Source of the DNA: Labedella phragmitis
GTDB taxonomy: Bacteria > Actinomycetota > Actinomycetes > Actinomycetales > Microbacteriaceae
Length of the DNA stretch: 64,000 nucleotides
Direction of reading: 5' to 3'
Assembly (NCBI RefSeq): GCF_004078635.1
Contig: NZ_RZNB01000006.1
Coordinates: 1-64,000 of the forward strand
Part shown: positions 39,917-51,138 of the stretch, in pieces
How positions within the stretch are numbered: the first letter of the stretch is position 1
How the letters are laid out: every line of letters starts with the position of its first letter
The notes under the pieces: model-generated
What the model saw: only the letters and a program-made list of their open reading frames with translations
Told to the model about the DNA's origin: nothing
The model's database searches: none
Position numbers and translations under genes: made by a program

Positions 39917-40870
39917 CTAGGGCTGCGTGACACCGTCGATGAGCGGTCGGACGGCGGCGAGCGCCATGTCGACAAGGGCGGGGTCCTCGGCCTCGAGCAC
40001 CGTCGCTCCCTCGTACCTCCGAAACCAGGAGACCTGTCGGCGGGCGTAACGACGCGTCAGTCGCTGCGTTTCCGCGACGGCCTCCTCCTCGGTCATCGCA
40101 CCGTCCAGTTGGGCGAGGGCCTGCGCATATCCGATCGCCCGGGATGCCGTGATCCCGCGACGGAGTCCCTCGGCGTCCAGCCGTTCCACTTCTTCCAGGA
40201 GCCCGTTCCGCCACATCGACTCGACACGAGCGTCGAGGCGCCTCACGAGCCGTTCGCGCGGCACCGTCAGGATGATGGTGCTCGATTCGGGCCGCGCCGA
40301 CTGGTCGGGCAACAGCCCGGTTGCGGAATCTCCCGTCAGCTCGGCGATCTCGAGCGCGCGCACGAGGCGGCGACCGTTGCTCGAACCGATGCGTCGAGCC
40401 GCATCAGCATCGACGGCGGCGAGGCGCGCGTAGAGCGCTCCCGGGCCGATCTCCTCGAGTTCCCCCTCGAGTCGCGACCGGATTCCCGGATCGGTGCCGG
40501 GGAAGGAGAAATCGAAGAGGACGCTCGACAGGTAGAGGCCGGATCCGCCCACGAGGAGGGGGATCGCCCCGCGATCGCCGATTTCACGAATGAGGCGGCG
40601 GACCTCCTCCTGGTACCGCGCGACCGACGCCTCCTCGGTCACGTCGAGGACGTCGAAGAGGTGGTGCGGGAAGCGGCGCCGCTCCTCCTGCGTCACCTTG
40701 GCCGTGCCGATGTCCATCCCCCGGTAGAGCTGCATCGCGTCGGCGTTGATGATCTCCGCGGGCACGCCCAGCGCGGCGAGCCGTTCGGCGAGCGCGAGCG
40801 ACAGGTCGCTCTTCCCGGTCCCGGTCGATCCCCCGATCGCGAGGACACGCGCCGGTCGGTCGCCCGTCAC
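39917..40870 (-). CDS. miaA: tRNA dimethylallyltransferase
   Basis: 317 residues. P-loop [11 protein letters not shown] near 14-24, [15 protein letters not shown] for A37 binding, and the C-terminal [13 protein letters not shown]. It adds dimethylallyl to A37 of UNN-reading tRNAs. GTG at 40870 overlaps the miaB stop by GTGA, so MiaB and MiaA, which act one after the other on A37, are coupled. Confidence 0.95.
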   Translation of the reverse strand: MTGDRPARVLAIGGSTGTGKSDLSLALAERLAALGVPAEIINADAMQLYRGMDIGTAKVTQEERRRFPHHLFDVLDVTEEASVARYQEEVRRLIREIGDRGAIPLLVGGSGLYLSSVLFDFSFPGTDPGIRSRLEGELEEIGPGALYARLAAVDADAARRIGSSNGRRLVRALEIAELTGDSATGLLPDQSARPESSTIILTVPRERLVRRLDARVESMWRNGLLEEVERLDAEGLRRGITASRAIGYAQALAQLDGAMTEEEAVAETQRLTRRYARRQVSWFRRYEGATVLEAEDPALVDMALAAVRPLIDGVTQP

Positions 40871-42522
40871 CGCTCGTCGTCGTCGGGGTGATAGATGGGT
40901 GCCGTCCCGACGGAGGACGACGTGGCCGGTTCCGCGCGCCCGACCCGCAGCGTCGGCAGCCCGAGGGACACCGGTCTCGGACCGCTCGACGCGGCGTTCA
41001 CGGGCGTCGGGACGCCGCAGGAGTCCGCTTGCGCGCGGTCCCAGGCATCGCCCGAGCGAGTGCGTCGGACGCGCGGAGCGGCACCGGCATCGGCGAGGAG
41101 GTGCCAGGGCGCGGCGTACGTGACTCTCGCGGTCACGATGTCGCCCGGCCGGGGGCGCTCGACGCCCTCGGGAATCGCCACGTGCACGAGTCGAGAGTCC
41201 TCCGCGCGACCGGAGAGGCGCGAGTTCTCCGCGTCCTTCTTGCCGTCTCCCGCCGATACGAGGACGTTGACGTCACGACCCACCTGACCCTGGTTCTCCT
41301 CGAGACTGATCCGGTCTTGGAGGGCGGTCAGTCGCTCGTAGCGCTCCTGGACGACGGCCTTCGGGACCTGCTCCCCCATCGTGGCGGCCGGCGTTCCTGG
41401 CCGGACCGAGTACTGGAACGTGAACGCCGAGGCGAACCGCGCCTCTTCGACCACCCTGAGGGTCTCGGCGAAGTCCGCTTCGGTCTCGCCGGGGAAGCCG
41501 ACGATGATGTCGGTGGAGATCGCGGCGTCCGGAATGCGGCGCCGGACGCGCTCGAGGATGCCGAGGAAGCGCTCGCTGCGGTAAGAGCGGCGCATCGCGC
41601 GGAGGATGCGATCCGATCCGGACTGCAGCGGCATGTGCAGTTGCGGCATGACGGCGGGAGTCTCCGCCATCGCGTCGATGACGTCGTCCGTGAACGATGC
41701 CGGGTGAGGGCTCGTGAACCGGATACGCTCGAGGCCGTCGATCGTGCCGACGGCTCGGAGCAGCTTGCCGAACGCCTGACGGTCACCGAACTCGACACCG
41801 TAGGAATTGACGTTCTGGCCCAGCAGGGTCACCTCGATCGCGCCGTCATCCACGAGCGCTTGAACTTCCGCGAGGATGTCGCCGGGGCGTCGGTCTTTCT
41901 CCTTGCCGCGCAACGCCGGCACGATGCAGAAGGTGCACGTGTTGTTGCATCCCACGGAGATCGACACCCAGCCGCTGTACGTCGACTCGCGACGAGTGGG
42001 GAGGGTGGAGGGGAATGTCTCGAGCGACTCGAGGATCTCGAGCTGCGCCTCACCGTTGTGCCGTGCCCGCTCGAGCAGACTCGGGAGCGACCCCATGTTG
42101 TGGGTGCCGAAGACCACGTCGACCCACGGAGCCTTCTGCAGGATGACGTTCTTGTCCTTCTGCGCGAGACACCCGCCCACCGCGATCTGCATGCCCTCAT
42201 GACGACGCTTGATGCTCGCGAGCTGACCCAGATTGCCGTAGAGCTTGTTGTCGGCGTTCTCGCGCACAGCACACGTGTTGATCACGACGACGTCGGGTTC
42301 GACGCCCTCCGCGCGGACGTAGCCCGCCGCCTCGAGGGACCCGCTCAGCCGTTCGGAATCGTGCACGTTCATCTGGCAGCCGTATGTACGCACCTCGTAG
42401 GTGCGCGTTCCACCGGAGTTTGCGGTCCGCGCGGCGATCCCGCCAGGAATGAGGTTCGGGTGGGTCGCGACGCCGATTCGCGCGTCGACCGCCGTGTGAA
42501 GGTCCGGGTTGATCGTGCTCAT
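40867..42522 (-). CDS. miaB: tRNA-2-methylthio-N6-dimethylallyladenosine synthase
   Basis: 551-residue radical SAM methylthiotransferase. N-terminal cluster cysteines 49, 84 and 118; radical SAM CxxxCxxC at 192, 196, 199 (CNNTCTFC); C-terminal TRAM domain. About 60 residues after the TRAM domain, Ser/Pro/Asp-rich, are an extension. It methylthiolates i6A37 made by MiaA. Confidence 0.94.
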   Translation of the reverse strand: MSTINPDLHTAVDARIGVATHPNLIPGGIAARTANSGGTRTYEVRTYGCQMNVHDSERLSGSLEAAGYVRAEGVEPDVVVINTCAVRENADNKLYGNLGQLASIKRRHEGMQIAVGGCLAQKDKNVILQKAPWVDVVFGTHNMGSLPSLLERARHNGEAQLEILESLETFPSTLPTRRESTYSGWVSISVGCNNTCTFCIVPALRGKEKDRRPGDILAEVQALVDDGAIEVTLLGQNVNSYGVEFGDRQAFGKLLRAVGTIDGLERIRFTSPHPASFTDDVIDAMAETPAVMPQLHMPLQSGSDRILRAMRRSYRSERFLGILERVRRRIPDAAISTDIIVGFPGETEADFAETLRVVEEARFASAFTFQYSVRPGTPAATMGEQVPKAVVQERYERLTALQDRISLEENQGQVGRDVNVLVSAGDGKKDAENSRLSGRAEDSRLVHVAIPEGVERPRPGDIVTARVTYAAPWHLLADAGAAPRVRRTRSGDAWDRAQADSCGVPTPVNAASSGPRPVSLGLPTLRVGRAEPATSSSVGTAPIYHPDDDER

Positions 42523-42579
42523 GATGGGGTCAGTCTACGACGCGGTCGGGCAGCGATCCGGCGCCACGGGAAGCCGCCC

Positions 42580-42597
42580 GACGGCGGCCTCGCCGTC
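42580..42597 (-). terminator. Hairpin at the end of recX
   Basis: GACGGCG (42580-42586) and CGCCGTC (42591-42597) form a perfect 7-bp stem with a GCCT loop, overlapping the recX stop. It probably ends the recA-recX transcript ahead of miaB. Confidence 0.55.
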
Positions 42598-43303
42598 AGC
42601 GGAAGCGCGGCCCCCCGGACGGCGACGAGCGCTTTCGGACGACTTCCGACACGACCTCACGGACGAGACCTCCCGGATAACCGCGACGCGCGAGAAATCC
42701 GGACAATCGACGCTCGATGGTCTGAGCGTCGAGCGATCGGAGCTGACGGGCGCGCTTCTCAGCGAGCTCGCGGGCGGCGTCTTTCTCGTCGTCCGCGTCG
42801 ATCTCCGCGACGGTCTCCGCAACGATGTCCGACTCGAGACCGCGCGCCGAGAGAGCGCGCGCCACGGCCGCCTTGCTCTGACCCTTGACCTCGGAGAGAC
42901 GACGTCGCAATTCCTCGGCGAGGACACGGTCGTCGACGTAACGCAGATGGATCAAGCGCTCCACGAGTGCCTCCGCCTCGACCCCGTCGAGGCCGTTCTC
43001 CGCGATGAGCGTGCGAACCTCGGATTCGCTCAGCGCCTTGCGCGACAACGCGCGCAGGACCCTCTGTTCGACGACGGCCTGCTCGATGACCTCCGGCGCG
43101 TTGCCGTTGTCGTCCTCCTCGTGGGAGATCGACCGGGAGAGTGCCGTCACGACCGCCTCTCCGGCGCCACGCGACCCGGTAACCCGATCGGCTGCACCCG
43201 CTCGACGGTCCTCCGGTGCACGACCGTCCTCAGCCGAGGACGGCCCCGCTCCCGGCAGAAATCTGACGGGAGCGAGGCCGCCCTCGGATGATGAATCACG
43301 CAC
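42596..43303 (-). CDS. recX: Recombination regulator RecX
   Basis: 235 residues, with an N-terminal low-complexity extension of about 70 residues and three RecX helical repeats from about 80 ([51 protein letters not shown]). It inhibits RecA filaments. GTG 43303 overlaps the recA stop by 8 nt, but a later start nearer residue 50-60 is also possible. Confidence 0.9.
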   Translation of the reverse strand: MRDSSSEGGLAPVRFLPGAGPSSAEDGRAPEDRRAGAADRVTGSRGAGEAVVTALSRSISHEEDDNGNAPEVIEQAVVEQRVLRALSRKALSESEVRTLIAENGLDGVEAEALVERLIHLRYVDDRVLAEELRRRLSEVKGQSKAAVARALSARGLESDIVAETVAEIDADDEKDAARELAEKRARQLRSLDAQTIERRLSGFLARRGYPGGLVREVVSEVVRKRSSPSGGPRFR

Positions 43304-44345
43304 CGCGGCGTGCCGCCAGCTCGTCGGGAGCGGCCTCGTCGGCCTTCGGAACCCCGATGCCGAGCTTCACCTTGATCTTGCTCTCGATGTCGGCGGCGAT
43401 GTCCGGGTTCTTGAGCAGGAAGTTACGCGCGTTCTCCTTGCCCTGGCCCAGCTGCTCGCCGTCGTAGGTGTACCAGGCACCGGACTTCTTCACGATGGTG
43501 TGCTCGACACCGAAGTCGATGAGGCTTCCCTCACGCGAGATTCCGACGCCGTACAGGATGTCGAACTCGGCCTGCTTGAAGGGCGGCGCCATCTTGTTCT
43601 TTACGACCTTGACGCGAGTACGGTTACCGACCGCCTCAGTGCCGTCCTTGAGCGTCTCGATACGACGGATGTCGAGGCGGACCGACGCGTAGAACTTGAG
43701 CGCCTTTCCGCCGGCCGTCGTCTCCGGACTTCCGAAGAAGACACCGATCTTTTCGCGCAGCTGGTTGATGAAGATCATCGTGGTGTTGGTCTGGTTGAGA
43801 CCACCGGTGAGCTTGCGGAGAGCCTGCGACATGAGCCGAGCCTGCAGGCCGACGTGGGAGTCGCCCATCTCTCCTTCGATCTCGGCTCGCGGCACGAGGG
43901 CGGCGACCGAGTCGATCACGATGAGGTCGATCGACCCCGAACGCACGAGCATGTCCGCGATCTCGAGGGCCTGCTCACCCGTGTCGGGCTGCGAGACCAG
44001 AAGGGCGTCGATGTCGACGCCGAGCTTCTTGGCGTACTCGGGGTCGAGAGCGTGCTCCGCGTCGATGAAGGCGGCGATTCCACCCGCACGCTGGGCGTTG
44101 GCGATCGCGTGCAGAGTGAGAGTGGTCTTACCCGACGATTCGGGACCGTAGATCTCGACGATGCGGCCGCGCGGGAGCCCTCCGATACCGAGCGCGACGT
44201 CGAGGGCGATGGAGCCCGTCGGCACGACCTCGACGGGAGCACGCTCGTCGCTTCCGAGGCGCATGACGGAGCCCTTGCCGAACTGGCGATCGATCTGGGC
44301 GAGAGCCGTTTCGAGGGACTTCTCGCGGTCTGCGGGTGATGGCAT
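43296..44345 (-). CDS. recA: Recombinase RecA
   Basis: 349 residues. Walker A GPESSGKT, Walker [12 protein letters not shown]1/L2 loops with [11 protein letters not shown] and [15 protein letters not shown]. No intein. ATG 44345 ([15 protein letters not shown]) has AAGGA upstream; an ATG further up (44405) would add 20 atypical residues. It pairs strands and triggers LexA cleavage. SOS box at 44563. Confidence 0.97.
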   Translation of the reverse strand: MPSPADREKSLETALAQIDRQFGKGSVMRLGSDERAPVEVVPTGSIALDVALGIGGLPRGRIVEIYGPESSGKTTLTLHAIANAQRAGGIAAFIDAEHALDPEYAKKLGVDIDALLVSQPDTGEQALEIADMLVRSGSIDLIVIDSVAALVPRAEIEGEMGDSHVGLQARLMSQALRKLTGGLNQTNTTMIFINQLREKIGVFFGSPETTAGGKALKFYASVRLDIRRIETLKDGTEAVGNRTRVKVVKNKMAPPFKQAEFDILYGVGISREGSLIDFGVEHTIVKKSGAWYTYDGEQLGQGKENARNFLLKNPDIAADIESKIKVKLGIGVPKADEAAPDELAARRGA

Positions 44346-44562
44346 GGGATCCTTCTCTCTGCGAATGAAGCGCTCCTCGTCGAGTAGGTTCTCGTCGATC
44401 GGCACTCACGTTGTGCGCCTATAGGCTGCCGCTACGGCAAGGCTGGAGCGTGAGGCGTTGATGTCTTCGACGTTAGATCGCACCACCGACATCGGTCGGT
44501 AGTGAATCCACGACGGTGGAGATCCGACGCTTCTCACCCGTGTGTACGACGGTAGCAGGACC

Positions 44563-44576
44563 CGAACACATGTTCG
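44563..44576 (-). promoter_or_regulatory. Perfect SOS (LexA) box upstream of recA
   Basis: CGAACACATGTTCG matches the actinobacterial consensus CGAAC-N4-GTTCG at every fixed position. It is about 220 nt before the recA start, between recA and the DUF3046 gene, so recA has a long leader. The leader also contains the inverted repeat ACCGA/TCGGT near 44484-44500. Confidence 0.85.
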
Positions 44577-44611
44577 AGGCTCGACACGCGCGTGTCGAAG
44601 ATGGATTCGGC

Positions 44612-44836
44612 CTAAGACCGGGGCTCGGGCCGACCCACGCCCGCACGGCGACCGGCGGGGACGTCCGTCTCGTCGCACAGAGCGAGCCAGACCGTGCGGA
44701 CCTCGACGCCGGCGTCGAGAGCTTCCCGTGCGGATCTGCCGCCGAGGCGCGACAGAGCCAGGTCGTTCACGAGAACACGACCGTAGCCGTCGCCGAATTC
44801 ATCGACCACCGCGATCTCGAACTCACTGCGTTTCAT
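44612..44836 (-). CDS. DUF3046 family small protein
   Basis: 74 residues starting MKRSEFEIAVVDEFGDGYGRV and containing LVNDLALSRLGGRSAREALDAG, as in DUF3046 proteins found next to recA across actinobacteria. Function unknown. Start ATG 44836 after GAGAGGAAG; the longer frame runs into the terminator region. Confidence 0.85.
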   Translation of the reverse strand: MKRSEFEIAVVDEFGDGYGRVLVNDLALSRLGGRSAREALDAGVEVRTVWLALCDETDVPAGRRAGVGRPEPRS

Positions 44837-44894
44837 GTCTTCCTCTCGGATCGGAGTGGTGACGCGGCCAGCCGACGCGCGCCAGGGACGACGA

Positions 44895-44924
44895 GACCCC
44901 GCCGAGCTCTCGCTCGACGGGGTC
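44895..44924 (-). terminator. Hairpin between the ClgR-like gene and DUF3046
   Basis: GACCCCGCCGAG (44895-44906) pairs with CTCGACGGGGTC (44913-44924), 12 bp with one mismatch and a 6-nt loop. It would end the ftsK-pgsA-cinA-clgR transcript. No T-run. Confidence 0.6.
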
Positions 44925-45006
44925 ATGACGTCTGATGTTGCTCTGCGACTCTCCGGACAGGCGACTCGCCTACCGGAGTTTTGAGGGAACGCGAACGATT
45001 CGGCGC

Positions 45007-45315
45007 TCAGCCGGCCACGAGGTCGGCATCGAGCTCGACGACGAAGTCCTCCGGAACGGTGTCGGGGATCGGGTCGATCCCCTCGAGCACCGCGAGCCGG
45101 TCTCCGACCTCACGCATGATGACCGAGATGGGCGTCTCGAGAGCATCGGCGACAGACGCGAGGATCTCGCTCGATGCCTCCTTCTGCCCGCGCTCGACCT
45201 CGCTCAAGTATCCGAGAGCGACACTCGCCTTACTGGCGACCTGGCGCAGCGTCCGGCCCTTCTGCAGACGGAAGTCCCGCAAGACGTCCCCGATTTCCTG
45301 ACGAACCAGAACCAT
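45007..45315 (-). CDS. clgR: XRE-family regulator, ClgR-like
   Basis: 102 residues with one XRE HTH (RTLRQVASKASVALGYLSEVERGQKEAS). Position after pgsA and cinA and near recA matches clgR (Rv2745c), which activates clp protease genes under proteotoxic stress. The C-terminal Ala-Gly (DADLVAG) end resembles the kind of tail read by Clp proteases, which is how ClgR is controlled in related bacteria. No clear ClgR box was found upstream. Confidence 0.8.
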   Translation of the reverse strand: MVLVRQEIGDVLRDFRLQKGRTLRQVASKASVALGYLSEVERGQKEASSEILASVADALETPISVIMREVGDRLAVLEGIDPIPDTVPEDFVVELDADLVAG

Positions 45316-45452
45316 TGGACCCTCCCCTTCTGCGTATAGGCCTTACGACCCCCGCCGGTGCGGATGTGTAACCTTACTACACCCGTCGATTGCGAAAACC
45401 CTAACCCTGGCGACTGGAGTTTTCGTGTGTGTACATCGGATGTAACGGCGAA

Positions 45453-45935
45453 TTAACGCACGCTATTCCCCAGCATTTCGAGGGCCAGGTCGACCGTCGC
45501 CCAACGGATCGATGACCGGTCTCCCCCGAATGCGGCTTCGCGCACGAGGAGGCCTGCGTCGCTGCTGACAGCGACGAAGACCGTACCAGGCGCGCGCCCG
45601 CCTTGGCTCGCCGGTCCGGCGACTCCCGTCGTCGCGACGCCGATTGACGCGGGACCGGCCGCCGTCGCGAGGGTACGTCGGACGCCGACGGCCATCTGGC
45701 ATGCCACCTCGGCGTGGACGGGCCCCTCGCGGTCGAGCAGGTCGCGGTCGACCCCGAGCACGGTCGCCTTCAGTTCCGTGTCGTAGGCCACGACGCCGCC
45801 GCGAACGACGGCCGAGGCACCCGCAGTGGCGATCAGGGCCGAGGCCAGGGCGCCGCCCGTGAGCGATTCCGCGACGGCGACGGTGTGGCCGGCGGCCGCG
45901 AGGGCCCGGATGAGCCCGCCCGTGTCGGTGCTCAC
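45453..45935 (-). CDS. CinA C-terminal domain protein (nicotinamide-nucleotide amidase-like)
   Basis: 160 residues. Only the C-terminal (PncC-type) domain of CinA: VAESLTGGALASALIATAGAS, GGVVAYDTELKATVLGV and TTGVAGPASQGGRAPGTVFVA. That domain deamidates NMN to nicotinate mononucleotide. The N-terminal ADP-ribose-pyrophosphatase-like domain is absent, as in many actinobacteria. GTG overlaps the pgsA stop by GTGA. Confidence 0.88.
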   Translation of the reverse strand: MSTDTGGLIRALAAAGHTVAVAESLTGGALASALIATAGASAVVRGGVVAYDTELKATVLGVDRDLLDREGPVHAEVACQMAVGVRRTLATAAGPASIGVATTGVAGPASQGGRAPGTVFVAVSSDAGLLVREAAFGGDRSSIRWATVDLALEMLGNSVR

Positions 45936-46537
45936 GACCGCGAGCGGCGGGCTGCACGCGCCCCGCGCGCCTCGGCGGCGACGTAGTCGACACCACTCGC
46001 GACCGTGAGGACGAATGCAGCGGACATGAGGATGACGTTGACCACGACGATCCACTCGCCCACGAGCGGCGCGAGCGGTGCGAGGGCGAACGAGATGGCG
46101 ATGGCCTGGATCACTGTCTTGAGTTTGCCCATCCAGGCAGCGGCGACGACGTGATCCGAGAGGACGACCATGCGGTGCACGGTGATCCCGATCTCGCGGA
46201 CGAGGATCACGATGGTGATCCACCAGGGCAGCTCCGAGAGGATCGACAGCGCGACGAGGGCGGCCCCTGTGAGGACCTTGTCGGCGATGGGGTCGAGCAG
46301 CTTGCCCAGATCCGTGACGATGTTACGACTGCGGGCGATGTGCCCGTCGATGCCGTCGGTCGCGATCGCGAGGACGAAGAGCGCCGTCGCCGCCCACCGG
46401 AGACCCCCTTCTGCACCGGCGTCGGCGAACAGGAGCCAGAGGAAGACCGGCGCCAGCAGGATCCGGACGACGGTGATCGCGTTCGGCAGATTGAGATTCG
46501 GCGTCGTCGAACCAGGCCTCAGCGCATCATCGACCAC
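45932..46537 (-). CDS. pgsA: CDP-alcohol phosphatidyltransferase, PgsA-like
   Basis: 201 residues and about five membrane segments. The CDP-alcohol motif appears as DGIDGHIARSRNIVTDLGK followed by LLDPIADK. Expected to make phosphatidylglycerophosphate from CDP-diacylglycerol and glycerol-3-phosphate. GTG start at 46537, 4 nt from the ftsK stop. Confidence 0.9.
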   Translation of the reverse strand: MVDDALRPGSTTPNLNLPNAITVVRILLAPVFLWLLFADAGAEGGLRWAATALFVLAIATDGIDGHIARSRNIVTDLGKLLDPIADKVLTGAALVALSILSELPWWITIVILVREIGITVHRMVVLSDHVVAAAWMGKLKTVIQAIAISFALAPLAPLVGEWIVVVNVILMSAAFVLTVASGVDYVAAEARGARAARRSRS

Positions 46538-46541
46538 GACG

Positions 46542-49292
46542 TCACTCCCTCCCGGTCAGTCCCCAGGCGTCCTCGTCGGAATCGCCGTCGACCACAGGAT
46601 AGCCCGCGAACTGATCGTCGACCGGATCGCCTGTCGCAGCGAGGACCGTCGTGGCGGGCACTGCGGAGGAAGCGGCTGCACTCGATGCAGCCGACGGTGC
46701 CGCCGACGGCACGGCCGGATCCTCGCCGCGCATGCGTGCCATGACGGACGGCAATTGCTCGGCCGTCACGAGTACGTCGCGAGCTTTCGACCCCTCGGAC
46801 GGGCCGACCACTTCACGCGATTCGAGGAGGTCCATGAGCCGACCGGCCTTCGCGAAGCCCACGCGGAGCTTGCGCTGCAACATCGACGTGGAGCCGAACT
46901 GCGTCGAGACGACGAGCTCGGTCGCCGCGAGCAGGAGCTCGAGATCGTCGCCGATATCGGCGTCGACCTCTTTCTTCTCCGCGACCTGCGCGACGTCCGG
47001 CCGGTACTCGGGCCGGGCCTGCGCCGTGACGTGCTTGACGACCTTCTCGATCTCCGACTCCGCGACCCATGCGCCCTGGACGCGGACGGCCTTGGACGCG
47101 CCCATGGGGAGGAAGAGCGCGTCGCCCTGACCGATGAGCTTGTCGGCGCCGGGCTGGTCGAGGATGACTCGAGAGTCCGTGACGCTCGTGACGGCGAAGG
47201 CCAGTCGTGATGGCACGTTCGCCTTGATGAGTCCGGTGACGACGTCGACCGACGGACGCTGGGTGGCGAGCACGAGGTGGATTCCGGATGCGCGCGCGAG
47301 CTGGGTGATGCGCACGATCGAGTCCTCGACGTCGCGCGGAGCCACCATCATGAGGTCGGCGAGTTCATCGACGACGACGAGCAGGTACGGGTACGGCTTG
47401 AGGACGCGCTCGCTTCCCGCAGGAAGGACGATCTCGTCGTTGACGACGGCCTTGTTGAAGTCGTCGATGTGGCGGAAGCCGAACGACGCGAGGTCGTCGT
47501 ACCGCATGTCCATCTCCTTGACGACCCACTGCAGCGCCTCGGCGGCCTTCTTCGGATTCGTGATGATGGGCGTGATGAGGTGCGGGACGCCGGAGTAGGG
47601 CGCGAGCTCGACGCGCTTGGGGTCGATCAGGACCATGCGCACGTCGGTCGGCTTCGCCCGCATGAGCAGGCTCGTGATCATCGAGTTGACGAAGCTCGAC
47701 TTACCGGAACCCGTGGAACCGGCGACCAGGAGGTGGGGCATCTTCGCGAGGTTCGCGACCACGAAGCCGCCGCCGACGTCCTTGCCGACGCCGATGGTCA
47801 TCGGGTGCGTGCTGGAGGTCGCGGCGTTCGAACGGAGGACGTCCCCGAGGGTGACGATCTCGCGGTCGGAGTTAGGGATCTCGATGCCGATCGCGCTCTT
47901 ACCGGGGATGGGCGAGAGGATGCGCACCTCGTTGGAGGCGACGGCGTATGCCAGATTCTTCGAGAGCGCCGTGACGCGCTCGACCTTGACACCGGGGCCG
48001 AGCTCGATCTCGTACTGGGTGACGGTGGGACCGCGCGAGAAGCCCGTGACCTTGGCGTCGACGCCGAACTGGTCGAGGACGTTCGTGATGGCGCGCACGA
48101 CCTCGTCGTTGGCGGCGGACCGCTGCTTGGCGGGTGAACCGGCACCGAGGGTCGCGGTCGACGGCAGGCTGTACGGCTGCGCCGGTGACGTCGGTTTCGC
48201 GAGGGTCGCCTCAGCGTCGCCACGCAGCGCGACACTGCCGAGTCCCGGGAGCGCTTCCGTGTCGCCCGAGACGGAATCGTCGTGGAGCCCCACGGCGGAG
48301 GGGACGGAGCCGGAGTAGTCGGCGACGGCGCGTTCGGCGGCCGAGAGGTCCCCCAGGACTTCCGTGTGCGAGGTCGTGGCGGTCGGAGCCGTCTCCGGCT
48401 CGACGGGGGAATCGAAGCCGCCAGCGGTTCCGCCGCTCAGGAGCTCGGTCATGTCGTCGGCCCCGGTGGACTCGAAGGCCGGGGCGTCCTCGCGGCCGCT
48501 CTTGTTCCTGCGCCACCACGGCAGGGACTCCTCGCCCGGCTCGGCCTCGTCGAGGACCGCCGTGCGGGAGTCCTTCGGCCGCTCGTCGTGCTCCGTTCCG
48601 AACATCCACGCCCACAGCTGACGCAGCCGCGCCGGCACCTTGGCGGGCGGTGTCTTCGTGATGATGAAGAGGCTCAGGAGGGTGACGAGCGACAGCACGA
48701 TGATGCCGCCGATCGGCGTGATGACTGCGGCGAGCGGCCACCCCACGATCCAGCCGAGCAGGCCTCCGGCCGTCGCGAGGGCGGGCAGCCCACCGTCGCC
48801 GGGGCTCGGCTGGTCACTCGCGACGTGGCAGATGCCGGTGACGCCGAACAAGAACAGACCCAGGCCGATGCCGACGCGACCGTTGTCGTGGACGGAAGAG
48901 GGGTGTCGGAACAGCCAGAACGCCAACATGAGCATGATCACGGGCAGAGCGAAGGCCACCCGTCCGAAGAGCGCACCGAACGTCCAGGCGTCGAGCGCCC
49001 GTGCCACATCGTTGCCGGTTCCGAACCACTCGACGGCCATGCCTGCGACGGCGAGGAGCACGATGAGGAAGGGCACGCCATCCCGGCGCTCGTCCTTCGC
49101 GAGCGTGTCGGCGCTGAAGGCGCGTGCGGCCCCCCCGGCGAGGTGCGCGAGCCCCATCCAGCCGCGGACCAGCAGGTTCGGGCCGGTCTCGGGCTCCGGG
49201 GTCGGGAGCGGCACCGTCTTCGTTCGGGCGCGCGACGGCGTCGACCGGGTCGATGCGCGGCCTTTTCCAGACGACTTGGTGCTCGTAGCCAT
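46542..49292 (-). CDS. ftsK: DNA translocase FtsK
   Basis: 916 residues. Four hydrophobic segments in about 55-210 anchor it at the septum; a linker follows to about 390; then the alpha-beta motor with Walker [10 protein letters not shown] and Walker [14 protein letters not shown]; a C-terminal gamma domain ([24 protein letters not shown]) reads polar DNA signs. The linker is shorter than in E. coli. Start ATG 49292 (MATSTKSSG). Confidence 0.95.
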   Translation of the reverse strand: MATSTKSSGKGRASTRSTPSRARTKTVPLPTPEPETGPNLLVRGWMGLAHLAGGAARAFSADTLAKDERRDGVPFLIVLLAVAGMAVEWFGTGNDVARALDAWTFGALFGRVAFALPVIMLMLAFWLFRHPSSVHDNGRVGIGLGLFLFGVTGICHVASDQPSPGDGGLPALATAGGLLGWIVGWPLAAVITPIGGIIVLSLVTLLSLFIITKTPPAKVPARLRQLWAWMFGTEHDERPKDSRTAVLDEAEPGEESLPWWRRNKSGREDAPAFESTGADDMTELLSGGTAGGFDSPVEPETAPTATTSHTEVLGDLSAAERAVADYSGSVPSAVGLHDDSVSGDTEALPGLGSVALRGDAEATLAKPTSPAQPYSLPSTATLGAGSPAKQRSAANDEVVRAITNVLDQFGVDAKVTGFSRGPTVTQYEIELGPGVKVERVTALSKNLAYAVASNEVRILSPIPGKSAIGIEIPNSDREIVTLGDVLRSNAATSSTHPMTIGVGKDVGGGFVVANLAKMPHLLVAGSTGSGKSSFVNSMITSLLMRAKPTDVRMVLIDPKRVELAPYSGVPHLITPIITNPKKAAEALQWVVKEMDMRYDDLASFGFRHIDDFNKAVVNDEIVLPAGSERVLKPYPYLLVVVDELADLMMVAPRDVEDSIVRITQLARASGIHLVLATQRPSVDVVTGLIKANVPSRLAFAVTSVTDSRVILDQPGADKLIGQGDALFLPMGASKAVRVQGAWVAESEIEKVVKHVTAQARPEYRPDVAQVAEKKEVDADIGDDLELLLAATELVVSTQFGSTSMLQRKLRVGFAKAGRLMDLLESREVVGPSEGSKARDVLVTAEQLPSVMARMRGEDPAVPSAAPSAASSAAASSAVPATTVLAATGDPVDDQFAGYPVVDGDSDEDAWGLTGRE

Positions 49293-49380
49293 GTTCCCAA
49301 CGGTACGACGAACCCCCGTCATCACACGGGAGTGACTCGGGTTTCATGGGGAACGGGCCCCGCACCAGGACGATCGGACG

Positions 49381-49872
49381 TCACCGGAGGATCTTGACCA
49401 TCGTGTCGGAGTGGTCCGTCGACGACACGACGACGAAGCCCTCGCTCACGTAGAGCCGGTGCGCGAAGTTGCCGTGGTCGACACTCAACGAGAGCCGCGC
49501 GTGTCCCGCTGCTCCGGCCATGGCCGAGACGCCGCGGAGCAGCTCCCGGCCCACACCCTGCGCTCGCCACTGCCGACCGACGCCGAGGGTGAGCTCCGGG
49601 ACACCGCCGGCCACGAAGCCCGCACCGGGCTTCGCACTGTCGAACAACCGGAACCAGCAGGCGCCGATCGGGTGCCCGGCCGGCGACTCCGCGACGATCC
49701 CGGCGTCGGCCGGTCTCATCCACCCCGAGACGTACGGCGAGAGGGCCGGATCGGCGAGGACCTGGAGGCGGGGGCGATGGCTGCCGGGCGACCAATTGGC
49801 CGCCTCGACGAGCATGTCGGCGAGGAAACGTGCGTCCTCCCCCACCGCGGGTCTCAGCAGGAACGCCGTCAT
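49381..49872 (-). CDS. GNAT-family N-acetyltransferase
   Basis: 163 residues. The acetyl-CoA loop lies in LTLGVGRQWRAQGVGRELL (Q/R-x2-G-x-G/A), followed by LSVDHGNFAHRLYVSEGFV. Substrate not predictable. The start is ATG 49872; 7 codons further up only a TTG is available. Downstream of the ABC export trio, 48 nt from it. Confidence 0.8.
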   Translation of the reverse strand: MTAFLLRPAVGEDARFLADMLVEAANWSPGSHRPRLQVLADPALSPYVSGWMRPADAGIVAESPAGHPIGACWFRLFDSAKPGAGFVAGGVPELTLGVGRQWRAQGVGRELLRGVSAMAGAAGHARLSLSVDHGNFAHRLYVSEGFVVVSSTDHSDTMVKILR

Positions 49873-49920
49873 GTCGGAACGATAGACCGCCAACGTTTCC
49901 GCTGCGTTTCCGAGGTGTCG

Positions 49921-51138
49921 TCAGATCCGGATCGCGTCGATCGGCTTGACCCTGACCGCGACGATCGCGGGGATCAGCCCGGCGAGCGCTCCCACCGCCG
50001 TCGCTGCGACGAGGCCGAAGACCGCAGCGCTCATCGGGAACGCCGGAGGGTCCGCCACCATGCCCTGCGTGAGGAACTCCTCGACGACGGGCAGCTTGAC
50101 GATGAGCACCGCGAGCATCACCCCCACGACACCCGCGACGGCCGTCGCCACGACCGATTCCATGAGGACCGAGAAGAAGACCCTGCTCGATGTCGCCCCC
50201 ATCGATCTCCGGATCCCGATCTCCCTGATCCTCTGCCGCACCGTCACGAGGGCGATGTTCAGGAGTCCGAGCGCGCCCAGCAGCAGGATGACCGCTCCGA
50301 TGCCGAGCGTCAGCATCCGCAACACCGCCGTCGGATCGTCCATGAACGCTCCGTAGTCGGTCCGGAAGACGTCGACCGTCGCGCCCTTCCCGAGTCTCGC
50401 AGTGAGGTCGCTCTGCACGAGTCGCATGAGCTCCTCCCCCGCTGCCGGCGGGACCCACATCTCGTACATCGGCATGAGTTCGTCGAACGCTCCGGGCGGA
50501 AGCGCCGTCGCCGCCGATCCCGCGAGCATCATGAGGCCGGGCTCGGTGTCCCAGGACGGGCTCGCGTAGACACCGATCACGACGAGGGTCGCATCGTCGA
50601 ATCGACTCGACGTGACGGTGGGGTGCGTCGCGAGGTCCGGCGATCCGATGCGCTCCCAGAAGGCTTCGTTCACGACGACGGCCGGAGCGAGACGCTCGGC
50701 GTCGCCGACCGCGAACCATGACCCCTGCTCCATGCGGGTCCGGTGGAGCGTCGCGTAGGGGTCGTCGACGAAGATCATCGACGTGTCGGCCACACCGTCC
50801 GGGAACTGCACCGGCGCGTAATCGTTGACGATCCGCGTCGCGTAGGAGATGTCGAAACGATCGAGCGTCTCGAACCACGCCTCGTCCGCCGCTCCCGGCG
50901 GCGGAGTGCCACCGGGGGTGAGGTTCGCACTCATCGTGAAGGGCCGGCCGGACGAGCTCTCCGCCTGCTCGAGGACCGCGCGCTGCGCGAGCTCCGTCAC
51001 GGCGACACTCGCCGAGAGTGCGCTCACCGCTACCGTGACGCCGACGAGCGACAGGAGCACCCTGCCGCGGTGCACGCGGACCTCCTGCCACGCCTCCGCG
51101 ACGGCGCCCACGAGGGACGTGAGGAAACGCGTCATCAC
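49921..51138 (-). CDS. ABC transporter permease (MacB/FtsX type)
   Basis: 405 residues: one N-terminal membrane helix (about 26-48), a large external MacB-type domain (about 50-275) and three C-terminal helices with the FtsX-like loop TVRQRIREIGIRRSMGATSSRV. It works with the ATPase and adaptor just upstream as an export or mechanotransmission system. GTG 51138 overlaps the ATPase stop; ATG 51135 is an alternative. Confidence 0.88.
   Translation of the reverse strand: MMTRFLTSLVGAVAEAWQEVRVHRGRVLLSLVGVTVAVSALSASVAVTELAQRAVLEQAESSSGRPFTMSANLTPGGTPPPGAADEAWFETLDRFDISYATRIVNDYAPVQFPDGVADTSMIFVDDPYATLHRTRMEQGSWFAVGDAERLAPAVVVNEAFWERIGSPDLATHPTVTSSRFDDATLVVIGVYASPSWDTEPGLMMLAGSAATALPPGAFDELMPMYEMWVPPAAGEELMRLVQSDLTARLGKGATVDVFRTDYGAFMDDPTAVLRMLTLGIGAVILLLGALGLLNIALVTVRQRIREIGIRRSMGATSSRVFFSVLMESVVATAVAGVVGVMLAVLIVKLPVVEEFLTQGMVADPPAFPMSAAVFGLVAATAVGALAGLIPAIVAVRVKPIDAIRI

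Noticed and set aside
45316-45452. ClgR box upstream of the ClgR-like gene
   Set aside because: No match to the CGC-N5-GCG type motif; only short imperfect palindromes around AGGCCT.
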